Assembly (NCBI GenBank): GCA_021798855.1 | Contig: JAJZBP010000016.1 | Coordinates: 1 to 17,848 of the forward strand | Length of the DNA: 17,848 bases | Direction of reading: 5' to 3' | From: Bacillota bacterium | GTDB taxonomy: Bacteria; Bacillota; Sulfobacillia; JAJZIM01; JAJZBP01 | In this document: positions 4,922-11,303 of the stretch, piece after piece | How the letters are laid out: every line of letters begins with the position of its first letter | Position numbering within the stretch: position 1 is the stretch's first letter | Notes under the pieces: model-generated | Database searches by the model: none | Told to the model about the DNA's origin: nothing | What the model saw: the letters and a program-made list of their open reading frames with translations, nothing else | Made by a program: the position numbers and the translations under genes

Positions 4922-6922
4922 ATGCGCCCCCTTCGCCTTACCCTGTGCAACTTCCTGGGCCACGCCGACACCGACCTTGACCTGTCCGGCGTAACCGTCG
5001 CCGCCATTTGCGGTCCCAACGGAGCGGGCAAGTCTTCACTGCTGGACGCCGTTTCATGGTCGCTTCACGGCAAATCCCGCGCTTCAACCGCCGACGGAGT
5101 GATCCGTGAGGGAGCCGACGAGGCGGCGGTAGCCCATGCGTTCTCCCACGCCGGAGAAGTTTACCGCGTCACCCGGCGGCGCGTCCGGGGGCAGAAAACA
5201 TGGCTGACCCTGGAGCAACAAAGCGGTGCTGAATGGGCGGACATATCGGAGCCGGCACCCACTGCTCCTTCGGTGCCCGAAACGCAGCGAAAAATCGATG
5301 CGATCCTGCGACTCCCCTGGAATGTCTTTGCCGCGTCCGCCCTCGCCATGCAGGGGGATGCCGCCCGGTTCACCCTGGCTCCCCCGGCTAAGCGGCGGGA
5401 GATTCTTTCGTCCGTCCTGGGCCTGGACAAGTACGCCGAATTGGAGGAGGGAGTGAAGAAGCGGCAGGCCGAGGTCAAGGAGGAAATAGCTGGGGTCACC
5501 GCCGGTCTGTGGCAGGCTGAAGACGCCGGAGCGCGGCTCCCCCGGCTCACCGCCGACTTGACGGCGGCGGGAAAGGAAGTGGAGAAGGCAGCAGCCGCCG
5601 CAAATGAGGCAGAAGCCGCCCTTACTGCCGCCAGGGACACCGAAACCGCCGCCAAGGTGGAAGCCGAGGCGCGGCGCGGCAGGGAAACCCGGCTTGCGGA
5701 GTGCCGGGAACGGCTCGGCAAGAAGCAAGACGAATTGGCCCGGATTCGCCGTGACCTGGCGGGCGCTCGGGAAGCGAACCAGCGGCGGTTGGCGAAGCTG
5801 GAAAGGCTGCTGGCGGATGCAACAGAACCCGTTCCTCTTTTGGCTGAAGCGGATGCCTGGGAGAAAGCGCAAGCGGGCGTTTGGCAAAACCTGCAAGCCG
5901 CCCAGGAGAAGGCTGCCATGCTGGAAAGCTCCAACTGCGATTCGCCGACAAAGCAATGCGTCTTCCTGGAGGACGCGCAACGCGCCGCCGGTGAATTGCC
6001 GGAACTCCAGCGCAAGGCAGGGGAGCAAATGCCCCCCCGCTTGGTCGAGGCCCGCAAAGCCGCCGCCCTGCGGGAGAAGCACCGGGAGGAACTTGCTCCT
6101 TTGCGTCTTGCGGCGGCATCGGGGCCGCTGTGCGAGGCGGCGGGCAGGGTGGCAGAGGAGATCAGGGAATTGGAGGGCGGGATCGGCCTGCTGAAGGCCG
6201 AGGTTGCGGCGGGCAGAAACGCGCCGACTATTGCCCAAGAAGCGGAACAGCATCGGCGCAATGCGGAAACCGCCGTGAGGACCGCCGGGGAAACCTTGGC
6301 AGCGGCAATCCGCCGGGAGGCTGAGGCTGCCGCCGCGCACAGGGAAGCCCTACGGCTTGCGGAAACCGGCCCTGCCCTGCGGGAGCGGCTGGTGGCGCAG
6401 CAGCGAACCGCCGAAGACCTGGGGGTGCTGCGGGAAGCGTACTCCCCGCAAGGCATCCCGGCGCTGATCACCGAAAACGCCGTGGGTCAGTTGGAGCAGG
6501 CGGCGGGGGAAGTCCTTGAACACTTCGGCGGGACGGCGCGGCTTCGCCTTGTTACCCGGCGCACCACCGGGGACGGGCGAGAGGTTGAAGTTCTGGACGT
6601 GGTGGTCGCAGATGCCGGCGGAGCCGAGCGGCCCTACGAACTATGGTCCGGCGGAGAGCGGATCAAGGCGGACCTGGCGCTACGGGTGGGCCTCGCGGAA
6701 CTCTTAGCCCGGCGGCACGGTGCACCGGTGGAATTCTTGGCACTGGACGAAGTGGTTGCTCCCCTGGATCAGCCGGGACGGGAGGCGTTTCTTGAGTGCG
6801 TCCGGGCGCTGGCCCGGTGGCTTTCATTGATATTGGTGATTAGTCATTCCGAGGAAATTGCCGAGTCGTTGCCTTGGAAAATAAACGTGGACAAAGGGAC
6901 GGTGGTAATTTATGGCTGCTAA
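4922..6922 (+). CDS. sbcC: SbcC/Rad50-type ATPase subunit
   Basis: SMC-like ABC ATPase that with SbcD forms an ATP-driven nuclease. N-terminal lobe: LRLTLCNFLGHADTDLDL and Walker A GPNGAGKSS (31-39). The middle (about 190-520) is Ala/Glu/Arg-rich and should form the antiparallel coiled coil. Instead of the usual CxxC zinc hook its apex shows C339-x6-C346 (NCDSPTKQC). The C-terminal lobe has the ABC signature LWSGGERIKADLALR (W575-E579), Walker B FLALDEVVAPLD (D609, E610) and the switch His in VISHSEE (H642). At 666 aa it is much shorter than cellular SbcC of about 1000 aa, implying a short coiled coil as in phage versions. GGAAGG eight bases upstream supports ATG 4922. The gene is very GC-rich, hence long spurious antisense frames. 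Confidence 0.9.
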   Translation: MRPLRLTLCNFLGHADTDLDLSGVTVAAICGPNGAGKSSLLDAVSWSLHGKSRASTADGVIREGADEAAVAHAFSHAGEVYRVTRRRVRGQKTWLTLEQQSGAEWADISEPAPTAPSVPETQRKIDAILRLPWNVFAASALAMQGDAARFTLAPPAKRREILSSVLGLDKYAELEEGVKKRQAEVKEEIAGVTAGLWQAEDAGARLPRLTADLTAAGKEVEKAAAAANEAEAALTAARDTETAAKVEAEARRGRETRLAECRERLGKKQDELARIRRDLAGAREANQRRLAKLERLLADATEPVPLLAEADAWEKAQAGVWQNLQAAQEKAAMLESSNCDSPTKQCVFLEDAQRAAGELPELQRKAGEQMPPRLVEARKAAALREKHREELAPLRLAAASGPLCEAAGRVAEEIRELEGGIGLLKAEVAAGRNAPTIAQEAEQHRRNAETAVRTAGETLAAAIRREAEAAAAHREALRLAETGPALRERLVAQQRTAEDLGVLREAYSPQGIPALITENAVGQLEQAAGEVLEHFGGTARLRLVTRRTTGDGREVEVLDVVVADAGGAERPYELWSGGERIKADLALRVGLAELLARRHGAPVEFLALDEVVAPLDQPGREAFLECVRALARWLSLILVISHSEEIAESLPWKINVDKGTVVIYGC

Positions 6923-6978
6923 ATTCAGGTACGGGCAGGTTGATGGCGACGCCAAGACCACAACAAGGAGGGATTGTA

Positions 6979-7104
6979 ATGCCAGAAAAGGTTTGCGGAC
7001 ATGACTATGCGTTTAGTTCTTACCGCAGAGAATGACTACGCTGCTTTTGCCAGATGAATATTAAGGCAGAGTTCTTTAAGGATGCGCCACGGCTGATGCC
7101 GTGA
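6979..7104 (+). pseudogene. Small CxH/CxC ORF interrupted by TGA
   Basis: Strong AAGGAGGG ribosome site, then ATG 6979 encoding MPEKVCGHDYAFSSYRRE before TGA at 7033-7035. The frame continues after the stop as LRCFCQMNIKAEFFKDAPRL to a second TGA at 7102-7104. The CxH half before the stop and the CxC half after it would make one zinc site, so the internal TGA is probably a nonsense mutation. A 18-residue peptide may still be made. Selenocysteine insertion is unlikely, since no convincing SECIS-like stem follows the TGA. Confidence 0.35.
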
Positions 7105-7115
7105 CCTTTCTTTTT
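7088..7115 (+). terminator. Probable Rho-independent terminator
   Basis: CACGGC (7088-7093), TGAT loop, GCCGTG (7098-7103), then ACCTTTCTTTTT. The stem is short and the T-tract starts three bases late, so termination may be partial. It would close the sbcC transcription unit. Confidence 0.5.
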
Positions 7116-7232
7116 AAGGAGGCTGATTAAAATGCCGTTTCCATTGGTCGGTGAAGGGGTGGATACTGCAAGCTACAAACTAGGCATTTTTAGATTTCAA
7201 TAGGCAAAAAGTCCAAGTTTGGGGGTGACACG

Positions 7233-8333
7233 GTGACCGTCAACCAGGCGTTCCAATACGAGTTAGACCCGAACAACCGGCAAAGGACCGGCATTGTTCG
7301 CCACGCCGGGGCTGCTAGGTTCGCCTTCAATTGGGGCCTTGGGCTTTGCAAACTCTGCCTGGATTTGGGCCGGAAAGTTCCCGGCTCGTTCGAGCTGCAC
7401 CGGCTTTGGAACATCTGGAAACGGACGGAGGTTCCCTGGTGGGCCGCGGTATCCAAGTGTGCTCCCCAGGAGGCACTTCGGGACTTGGCTAAAGCCTTCG
7501 GCAACTTCTTCTCAGGCAAAGCCGGATTTCCAAGATTCCGCAAGAAATTCGAGGATGACAGATTCCGGCTGACGGGGGCAATAAAGGTACTGCCGCGCCA
7601 CGTTATCCTTCCCCGGCTCGGGAAGATCCGGGTGAAAGAGGATACGGGCAAGTTTCGGGGGCGAATCCTTTCGGCCACGGTAAGCCGGGAAGCGGACAGG
7701 TGGTTTGTTTCCCTGGCCGTGGAGGTTGAGCGGGCCGACCCGGTTCCGGTTCAGGGTGGTCCCGTCGGGGTGGACCTGGGCTTGAAGTGCTTCGCAGTTC
7801 TTTCGGATGGGACAAAGTTTGAGGCCCCCAAGCCCTTGAAGCGGCTCCTGCGGAAGCTGCAAAAACTCTCCAAGGCGCACTCCCGGAAGAAGAAGGGGTC
7901 GGCCAACCGGCGGAAGCCCGCTCTGGCGCTGGCCCGGCTGCACAGGAAGATTGCAAATATCCGCCGGGATTTCCTGCACAAGCTCTCCACGGAACTGGCG
8001 AAAACCAAGCCGGTAATCGTGGCGGAGTCCCTGCGGGTTAAGGATCTACTTAAAGCTGGGCATGGGCCGGAATGGGATCGCCGGATTAACCGGGCGGTGA
8101 TGGATTCCGGCTTCGGGATGTTTCGCACGATGCTGGGCTACAAGACGGAATGGTATGGCTCCCTGCTTATCCTGGCGCCGGAAAACTTCCCCTCGACCCG
8201 GACGTGTTCCGGGTGTGGAACCGCCGGGCCGGAACTGCCGGTATCCCGGCGGATATTCCGGTGCGGGACCTGCGGGCTGGAGATGGACCGTGACCTGAAC
8301 GCCGCGAAAAACCTGGTCAAGCTGGCCGGGTAA
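7233..8333 (+). CDS. tnpB: TnpB RNA-guided nuclease (IS200/IS605 OrfB)
   Basis: TnpB nucleases cut DNA using a guide RNA made from the element's right end and help the element persist. The RuvC-type catalytic residues are all present: D181 in GVDLGLKCFAVLSDG, E265 in VIVAESLRVKDLL, D354 in MDRDLNAAKNL. The zinc ribbon is C325/C328 (CSGCG) with C344/C347 (CGTCG). The N-terminal part begins TVNQAFQYELDPNN and contains FNWGLGLCK. At 366 aa it is a normal length with no frameshift, so the protein should be active. GTG 7233 follows GGGGGTGACAC. It is clearly different from the second TnpB at 15590, so the two elements arrived independently. Confidence 0.92.
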   Translation: MTVNQAFQYELDPNNRQRTGIVRHAGAARFAFNWGLGLCKLCLDLGRKVPGSFELHRLWNIWKRTEVPWWAAVSKCAPQEALRDLAKAFGNFFSGKAGFPRFRKKFEDDRFRLTGAIKVLPRHVILPRLGKIRVKEDTGKFRGRILSATVSREADRWFVSLAVEVERADPVPVQGGPVGVDLGLKCFAVLSDGTKFEAPKPLKRLLRKLQKLSKAHSRKKKGSANRRKPALALARLHRKIANIRRDFLHKLSTELAKTKPVIVAESLRVKDLLKAGHGPEWDRRINRAVMDSGFGMFRTMLGYKTEWYGSLLILAPENFPSTRTCSGCGTAGPELPVSRRIFRCGTCGLEMDRDLNAAKNLVKLAG

Positions 8334-8499
8334 CGTCGCCGCAAGTTCCGCGGAGACGCAAAACGCCTGTGGAGCCGGAGAGGTTGGGACGCCGGCGGCG
8401 AAGCAGGAACCGGGTGCCGCGATCCGGCGGGCAAGTCCCGGACGCCCGAACTGACGGGCGGCATAGAACCTGGATGTCCAAAAATGTCTAGGTTTTTAA
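8334..8499 (+). ncRNA. Candidate omega-RNA (reRNA) of the first TnpB
   Basis: In this family the scaffold of the guide RNA lies at the 3' end of tnpB through the right end, with the guide read from the flank. Here the 166 bases after tnpB contain no ORF but do contain stems: CGCCCG (8443-8448) / CGGGCG (8455-8460), and a terminal hairpin 8467-8477 / 8484-8494 (11 pairs counting three G-U) with loop CCAAAA. The guide would start near 8500, GAACGGTACTTCTTCA. Inferred from family knowledge plus visible folding; the 5' end is unknown and may lie inside tnpB. Confidence 0.5.
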
Positions 8500-8532
8500 G
8501 AACGGTACTTCTTCAAACACGACCCCACCGGA

Positions 8533-8709
8533 GTGACTTTTTTATGGAAGGAGGGCTACGGAATCCGCGGATTTGATGAGGATGATGTGTTGGTTTTCTT
8601 CGTTAATGAGGGGAGCCTCACCGAAAACGTTGCCACCCTCGCGGAAGTGCAGAGACGAATCCATGACGCTTTGGCGGACCCGGACGATCCGGGGTGGCTG
8701 GTGAGATGA
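8533..8709 (+). CDS. 3' remnant of the split gene, possibly translated from GTG (58 aa)
   Basis: After the element the host frame includes a GTG at 8533 with CCGGAG just upstream, so a 58-aa piece could be made, starting MTFLWKEGYGIRGFDEDDVL and ending DALADPDDPGWLVR. It is acidic, with a central FFVNEGSLTENVATLAEVQ segment. Its stop overlaps the next start by four bases (ATGA), showing that the original gene was translationally coupled downstream. I regard it as part of the pseudogene 7132-8709; independent function is doubtful. Confidence 0.45.
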   Translation: MTFLWKEGYGIRGFDEDDVLVFFVNEGSLTENVATLAEVQRRIHDALADPDDPGWLVR

Positions 8710-8804
8710 GGAAGGCTGACTGCAAGGATAAGTTGTTTGCGGCGGATTGCATGGAAGACCTCGGAATGGCCGAGGTCTTGGACTTCATCGGCGTAGCCCA
8801 CTGA
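8706..8804 (+). CDS. Tiny ORF (32 aa) containing a perfect hairpin
   Basis: ATG 8706 overlaps the preceding stop; 32 codons end at TGA 8802-8804, directly before the ribosome site AAAGGAGGG of the next gene. The sequence starts MRKADCKDKLFAADCMEDLG and ends FIGVAH. Two cysteines ten residues apart could bind metal, but the protein is tiny. The coding stretch contains a perfect 10-bp inverted repeat, so the DNA may matter as RNA structure instead. Moderate confidence that it is translated. Confidence 0.4.
   Translation: MRKADCKDKLFAADCMEDLGMAEVLDFIGVAH
8755..8779. other. Perfect 10-bp stem-loop without T-tract
   Basis: AAGACCTCGG (8755-8764) pairs exactly with CCGAGGTCTT (8770-8779) around loop AATGG. 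It is followed by GACTTCATCGG, not by Ts, and lies 41 bases before the next start. It may be an RNA-processing, attenuation or protein-binding site. Confidence 0.6.
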
Positions 8805-8819
8805 AAGGAGGGATGCCAA

Positions 8820-9038
8820 TTGCGCGATGAAGAGTGGAGCCAATGGAAGCCGACGAATGCTGCCTGCCCAGTCTGCGACGCACCAATGGAAGAACGACGG
8901 CGGGACGTTGAGAATGCGGTCTACGGGGACGAGTGGGCAACCGACACCGAACGGGAGGTTATCACCGAGTGCGGCCAAGACATCGAAACCCGCTGCACGG
9001 CCTGCGACTTCACCGACTTCTTCCCAGCCTTTGCTTGA
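8820..9038 (+). CDS. Small zinc-ribbon protein, TTG start (72 aa)
   Basis: TTG 8820 has AAAGGAGGG nine bases upstream, a far better start than anything else in frame. The product starts MRDEEWSQWKPTNAACPVCD and has a second pair in ETRCTACDFTDFFPAF. CPVC and CTAC lie about 45 residues apart, and the segment between is strongly acidic (YGDEWATDTEREVITECGQ), with one more Cys. This is the layout of a two-knuckle zinc ribbon. Its stop is 16 bases before the next ATG. Partner and role unknown. Confidence 0.65.
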   Translation: MRDEEWSQWKPTNAACPVCDAPMEERRRDVENAVYGDEWATDTEREVITECGQDIETRCTACDFTDFFPAFA

Positions 9039-9054
9039 AAGGAGGGGCGTTCAA

Positions 9055-9276
9055 ATGGAGGAAGGTTTTTGGGGCGCTTACCCAAAGCAACCAGTGCGGC
9101 ACTTTTTATTGGGAAAACAGTTTGCACCGGTACACACCACGCTTTGTGGGCAACGATGGATTGGGAGCAGGGTTGAGCTTACCCCGGATGACCTAACGCA
9201 CCAAAGGCTTTGCAAAGCTTGCCAGCGCGAAATTGGCCGGATGGCTAAGACGGGAAAGGTGCATCAAAATGCCTGA
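9055..9276 (+). CDS. Small zinc-binding protein of the H-CG-CxxC type (73 aa)
   Basis: AAAGGAGGGG precedes ATG 9055. A longer reading from 8827 in this frame is only the antiphase shadow of the preceding gene. The product reads MEEGFWGAYPKQPVRHFLLG, then PVHTTLCGQRWIG and QRLCKACQREIGRMAK. Key residues: His in RHFLLG, Cys-Gly about 15 residues later, CKAC about 30 later. The genes at 4305 and 9792 share this pattern. It overlaps the next gene by eight bases. Confidence 0.65.
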   Translation: MEEGFWGAYPKQPVRHFLLGKQFAPVHTTLCGQRWIGSRVELTPDDLTHQRLCKACQREIGRMAKTGKVHQNA

Positions 9277-9508
9277 ATCCAGCGGAACCAACCCTCTGTA
9301 TGCCTGGGCGATGTTCAATTGCCCGCATTGCGGCGCTTCCGATACGGCGGAGGTCGGGGCCAGCGTGCCATTGGTCGATCTCACCACCATTCTTCCACAT
9401 TGGTGCCGGTTTTGCGACGCAGACATTAGCGAAGTGGCCAAGACCGCCATGCTGAAAGCGGTCGAGGAGGCCCGGAGCATCGGGCGCAAGATTGAGGTAA
9501 TCGGATGA
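9269..9508 (+). CDS. Small zinc-ribbon protein (79 aa)
   Basis: ATG 9269 follows GGGAAAGG by nine bases and overlaps the previous gene by eight bases, so it is preferred to ATG 9233, which has no ribosome site. Sequence: MPESSGTNPLYAWAMFNCPH with CPHC, then PHWCRFCDADISE with CRFC about 28 residues later, and a helical tail KTAMLKAVEEARSIGRKIEV. This is a zinc ribbon followed by an amphipathic helix. It overlaps the next gene by four bases (ATGA). Confidence 0.65.
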   Translation: MPESSGTNPLYAWAMFNCPHCGASDTAEVGASVPLVDLTTILPHWCRFCDADISEVAKTAMLKAVEEARSIGRKIEVIG

Positions 9509-9765
9509 ACGTCACGCTGACCAAGATGCCTTGCGAGTGCCCGCCCGACGCCGACTTCAAGGGCGGCTGGCTCTTGCGCGTAGACGGCGGGCCGGAAGCA
9601 TGGTTTCCGTCGGCGCAAGATGCCTTTGCCCAAGTGCTTTCCACTACCAGCGGGACAGCGATGTTCGTGCTGCGGGATAGAAGCACCGGGCGCATTGCTT
9701 GTGCTTCCCAGCAGTGCGGCAAACATTGCCTAAACTCCGATCTATGCGGGGTAGAAGTTTTTTAG
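9505..9765 (+). CDS. Small hypothetical protein with C-terminal cysteines (86 aa)
   Basis: Starts in an ATGA overlap. MNVTLTKMPCECPPDADFKG carries CEC near the N-terminus; the middle GWLLRVDGGPEAWFPSAQDAFAQVL looks like a beta-alpha unit; the end has CASQQCGKHCLNSDLCG. Six cysteines in all suggest metal binding or disulphides; in a cytoplasmic phage-like protein, metal is more likely. The 26 bases to the next ATG contain its ribosome site. No family recognised. Confidence 0.6.
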   Translation: MNVTLTKMPCECPPDADFKGGWLLRVDGGPEAWFPSAQDAFAQVLSTTSGTAMFVLRDRSTGRIACASQQCGKHCLNSDLCGVEVF

Positions 9766-9791
9766 ATGCAACTCAAGGGAGGTGGCAGACA

Positions 9792-10004
9792 ATGGAAAAC
9801 TTCCTCTACGGCCCCATCAGCGGCGGGGCGAAAACGCATGTCTTTGAAAAGGGCTTCAGTTATCCGCTTTGCGGCAGCCAGACGCGATACTGGCAAACTC
9901 CGCGTTTTCTGAAAGAAATCACGGATGAAAAGCAGGTTACTTGCGAAAAGTGCCGGGCGATGTACCGGGGGCGGTTGCCGGTGCCGGGGGTGTCTGGCGA
10001 ATGA
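9792..10004 (+). CDS. Small zinc-binding protein of the H-CG-CxxC type (70 aa)
   Basis: AAGGGAGG precedes ATG 9792 by eight bases; a longer in-frame reading from 9699 is only the shadow of the preceding gene. Product: MENFLYGPISGGAKTHVFEK, then SYPLCGSQTRYWQ and QVTCEKCRAMYRGR. The order His, Cys-Gly 11 residues on, then CxxC about 30 later repeats what is seen at 4305 and 9055. Its stop overlaps the kinase start by four bases (ATGA 10001-10004), so the two are coupled. Confidence 0.65.
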   Translation: MENFLYGPISGGAKTHVFEKGFSYPLCGSQTRYWQTPRFLKEITDEKQVTCEKCRAMYRGRLPVPGVSGE

Positions 10005-10633
10005 TCATCCATCTGACCGGCAACCTGGCGGCGGGAAAGACCACCGCCGCCGAGATCATCGGCGCGAGGCTCGGTTGGCCCGTCGTGGGCATCGGCACCT
10101 TTAGAGCCATGCAGCCGCCGCTGACGGCGGAGGAGGCGGAAACCGGCGCGGCCTGGGAACGCGAGGACGCGGCATGGGAACGCGAGGACGCGGCATGGCA
10201 GTCGCTGCACGAACGGCTTTTGCCCTGCGCGGTGGCTTCGATGGACCCGGCGGTTTCGTTGGTACTGACGACTTCCGGCCACAACCGCCGGGAGCACATC
10301 GCTTGGGCCTCCATCAGTCAGCGGCTCACCACCAGGGGATGGCTGCGGGCACCGTTTCCGGTGCTGCAAGCAAGACTTAATAAGGTGCGGGGGGAGCGTG
10401 TTCACGCCGGCTTTTGGCCCTACGGCAGCAGCGAAGCGATGTTGCAAGACCGCTTGGGAATAGCCGAGGAAGTCTACGGAATCCGGGCGCTGACGTGCCC
10501 GCCGGACCGCCGATTTTGGTCGAACAGGGTGAAGCCGGAGCAAATCGCGGCGGCGATGATCCGCTGTGCGCAGTGGAAGTGCTGGGTGGCGCGGTGCTTT
10601 TGGAAGGAAGGAGTGGCAGAACGTGCCAGATAA
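10001..10633 (+). CDS. P-loop kinase-like protein (210 aa)
   Basis: Starts MIIHLTGNLAAGKTTAAEII: a beta strand followed at once by Walker A (GNLAAGKT, 7-14), as in adenylate/nucleotide or shikimate-type kinases. A strand SLVLTTSGHNRREH at about 86-99 sits where these kinases have Walker B and acceptor-binding residues, and VLQARLNKVRGE resembles a lid/Arg region. Substrate cannot be named; a nucleotide or small-metabolite kinase is likely. Residues 50-66 are a repeat, AAWERED twice plus AAW, from an exact or nearly exact 21-bp tandem duplication (10148-10198). ATG 10001 is set by the ATGA overlap; an upstream ATG 9941 lies inside the previous gene. Confidence 0.65.
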   Translation: MIIHLTGNLAAGKTTAAEIIGARLGWPVVGIGTFRAMQPPLTAEEAETGAAWEREDAAWEREDAAWQSLHERLLPCAVASMDPAVSLVLTTSGHNRREHIAWASISQRLTTRGWLRAPFPVLQARLNKVRGERVHAGFWPYGSSEAMLQDRLGIAEEVYGIRALTCPPDRRFWSNRVKPEQIAAAMIRCAQWKCWVARCFWKEGVAERAR

Positions 10634-10883
10634 AGTGCTATACCGAGGCGTCCACGAGGGAATTGTTGAAGCCGTCTTTATTCGGGACGGCGAGGTAATC
10701 CTGCTCCAGGAAGGCCCGGAGGGGCCGAAGGGCCTGCGAGTTTTCATTGATGAAAAGGGTGAAAAGGGTGAAGCGGCGGCAATCAGGGAATTGGCGCTGC
10801 GAATCGTTATGGTCGGTGGCAGGACCGACTTAGCTCGTACCCTTGGGCAGTACCTGACTTCAGATGGACCGAAGGAGGATTAA
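10623..10883 (+). CDS. Small hypothetical protein, GTG start (86 aa)
   Basis: GTG 10623 follows GGAAGGAGTGGCAGAAC and overlaps the kinase end by 11 bases; an ATG farther up (10566) has no ribosome site and lies in the kinase. Sequence MPDKVLYRGVHEGIVEAVFI then RDGEVILLQEGPEGPKG, a beta-rich start, followed by a helical half ending YLTSDGPKED. It contains an EKGEKGE stretch from a 9-bp tandem repeat (10752-10769). The gene end doubles as the ribosome site of the next gene. Function unknown. Confidence 0.55.
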   Translation: MPDKVLYRGVHEGIVEAVFIRDGEVILLQEGPEGPKGLRVFIDEKGEKGEAAAIRELALRIVMVGGRTDLARTLGQYLTSDGPKED

Positions 10884-10889
10884 CCGCGC

Positions 10890-11117
10890 ATGGCCCTGGA
10901 AGAACTGCTGCGCAAAGCCAAAGCTGCCTTGCAGGAAGACGGCCCGGATGCCGAAGTGGTGCTGAAAATCGGGCGTAAGTGCGCCCCGCGACGGGACGAT
11001 GACCCGGTGATACTCCCGTTCGGCCTTAAAGGGCGGTTCCTGTCGGAAGAGGACTACGGCGCGGCGGTGGCCGTGCGGGCGTCCGACCTGATTATTCTAC
11101 TGGAATCAAAGGAGTGA
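10890..11117 (+). CDS. Small hypothetical protein (75 aa)
   Basis: AAGGAGG at 10872-10878 lies 11 bases before ATG 10890. The product MALEELLRKAKAALQEDGPD continues with a strand AEVVLKIGRK, a CAPRRDDDP turn, LPFGLKGRFLSEEDYG and a C-terminal VRASDLIILLESKE. It looks like a small alpha/beta protein with a single cysteine. No family recognised. Its stop codon lies inside the first copy of a 16-base repeat that also serves as the next gene's ribosome site. Confidence 0.6.
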   Translation: MALEELLRKAKAALQEDGPDAEVVLKIGRKCAPRRDDDPVILPFGLKGRFLSEEDYGAAVAVRASDLIILLESKE

Positions 11118-11302
11118 ATAGTCGTGGGTTGTGATGGTTGCTGGTGTTTGATATGCGTTCACGGAGCGTTTTCCTACGGTGTTCATATTTGCATGGTCAA
11201 TGACAAACCGACTTGCCACACAGAGAGGGCAGTCAGTTGCTTGACCTGCATCTGCGGCAAGCAATGTCTTTGCCCGAGTTTCCAGGAAAGGAGTGAATAA
11301 TC
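11108..11302 (+). repeat. Direct 16-base repeats flanking a cysteine-rich gene
   Basis: AAAGGAGTGAATAGTC (11108-11123) and AAAGGAGTGAATAATC (11287-11302) differ at one base, lie either side of the gene 11124-11300, and each acts as the ribosome site of the gene after it. Confidence 0.7.
11124..11300 (+). CDS. Very cysteine-rich protein, GTG start (58 aa)
   Basis: GTG 11124 follows AAAGGAGTGAATAGTC. About 11 of 58 residues are cysteine: MGCDGCWCLICVHG at the start, single cysteines in HICMVND and PTCHTER, then SCLTCICGKQCLCPS. Several CxxC and CxC steps suggest a multi-metal (zinc or metallothionein-like) protein. It does not resemble a known family well enough to name. Because it is bounded by near-identical repeats, it looks like an added cassette. 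It ends three bases before the next ATG. Confidence 0.6.
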   Translation: MGCDGCWCLICVHGAFSYGVHICMVNDKPTCHTERAVSCLTCICGKQCLCPSFQERSE

Positions 11303-11303
11303 A

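Larger units (their letters stand above)
7180..8499 (+). mobile_element. TnpB-only IS200/IS605-like element
   Basis: Boundaries come from rebuilding the interrupted host gene: the left flank ends ...AGCTACAAA (7179) and the right flank begins GAACGGTACTTC (8500). Both ends resemble each other (left CTAGGCATTTTTAG, right CTAGGTTTTTAA). It holds one gene, tnpB, in the same orientation as the host gene, and no tnpA; mobility would need a transposase in trans. There is no target duplication, as expected for this family. The end could slide a base or two. Confidence 0.65.
7132..8709 (+). pseudogene. Small gene split by a TnpB element (85 codons if rejoined)
   Basis: AAGGAGG precedes ATG 7132, which encodes MPFPLVGEGVDTASYK before the element starts. 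After the element, the same frame resumes at 8500 with ERYFFKHDPTGVTFLWKEGY and runs to TGA 8707-8709 (ending DPDDPGWLVR). Joining base 7179 to base 8500 restores a single continuous frame. The intact product would be a small acidic protein with no recognised family. As it stands, the 5' part reads into the element and stops at 7201-7203. Confidence 0.6.

Noticed and set aside
5084..6471. Two long - strand frames (418 and 436 codons) opposite sbcC
   Set aside because: They are Ser/Arg/Pro-rich or Cys/Gly/Pro-rich low-information sequences, lie wholly inside a gene with complete ABC ATPase motifs, and arise from its GC-rich third positions.
6912..7004. 30-codon ORF overlapping the end of sbcC
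   Set aside because: No ribosome site of its own, and it runs through the strong ribosome site and start of the ORF at 6979.
7033..7035. TGA as a selenocysteine codon
   Set aside because: No convincing SECIS-like stem-loop directly after the TGA, and no selenoprotein family resemblance; a nonsense change is simpler.
8755..8779. Hairpin as a Rho-independent terminator
   Set aside because: No T-tract follows on either strand, and the stem is within an apparent coding frame.
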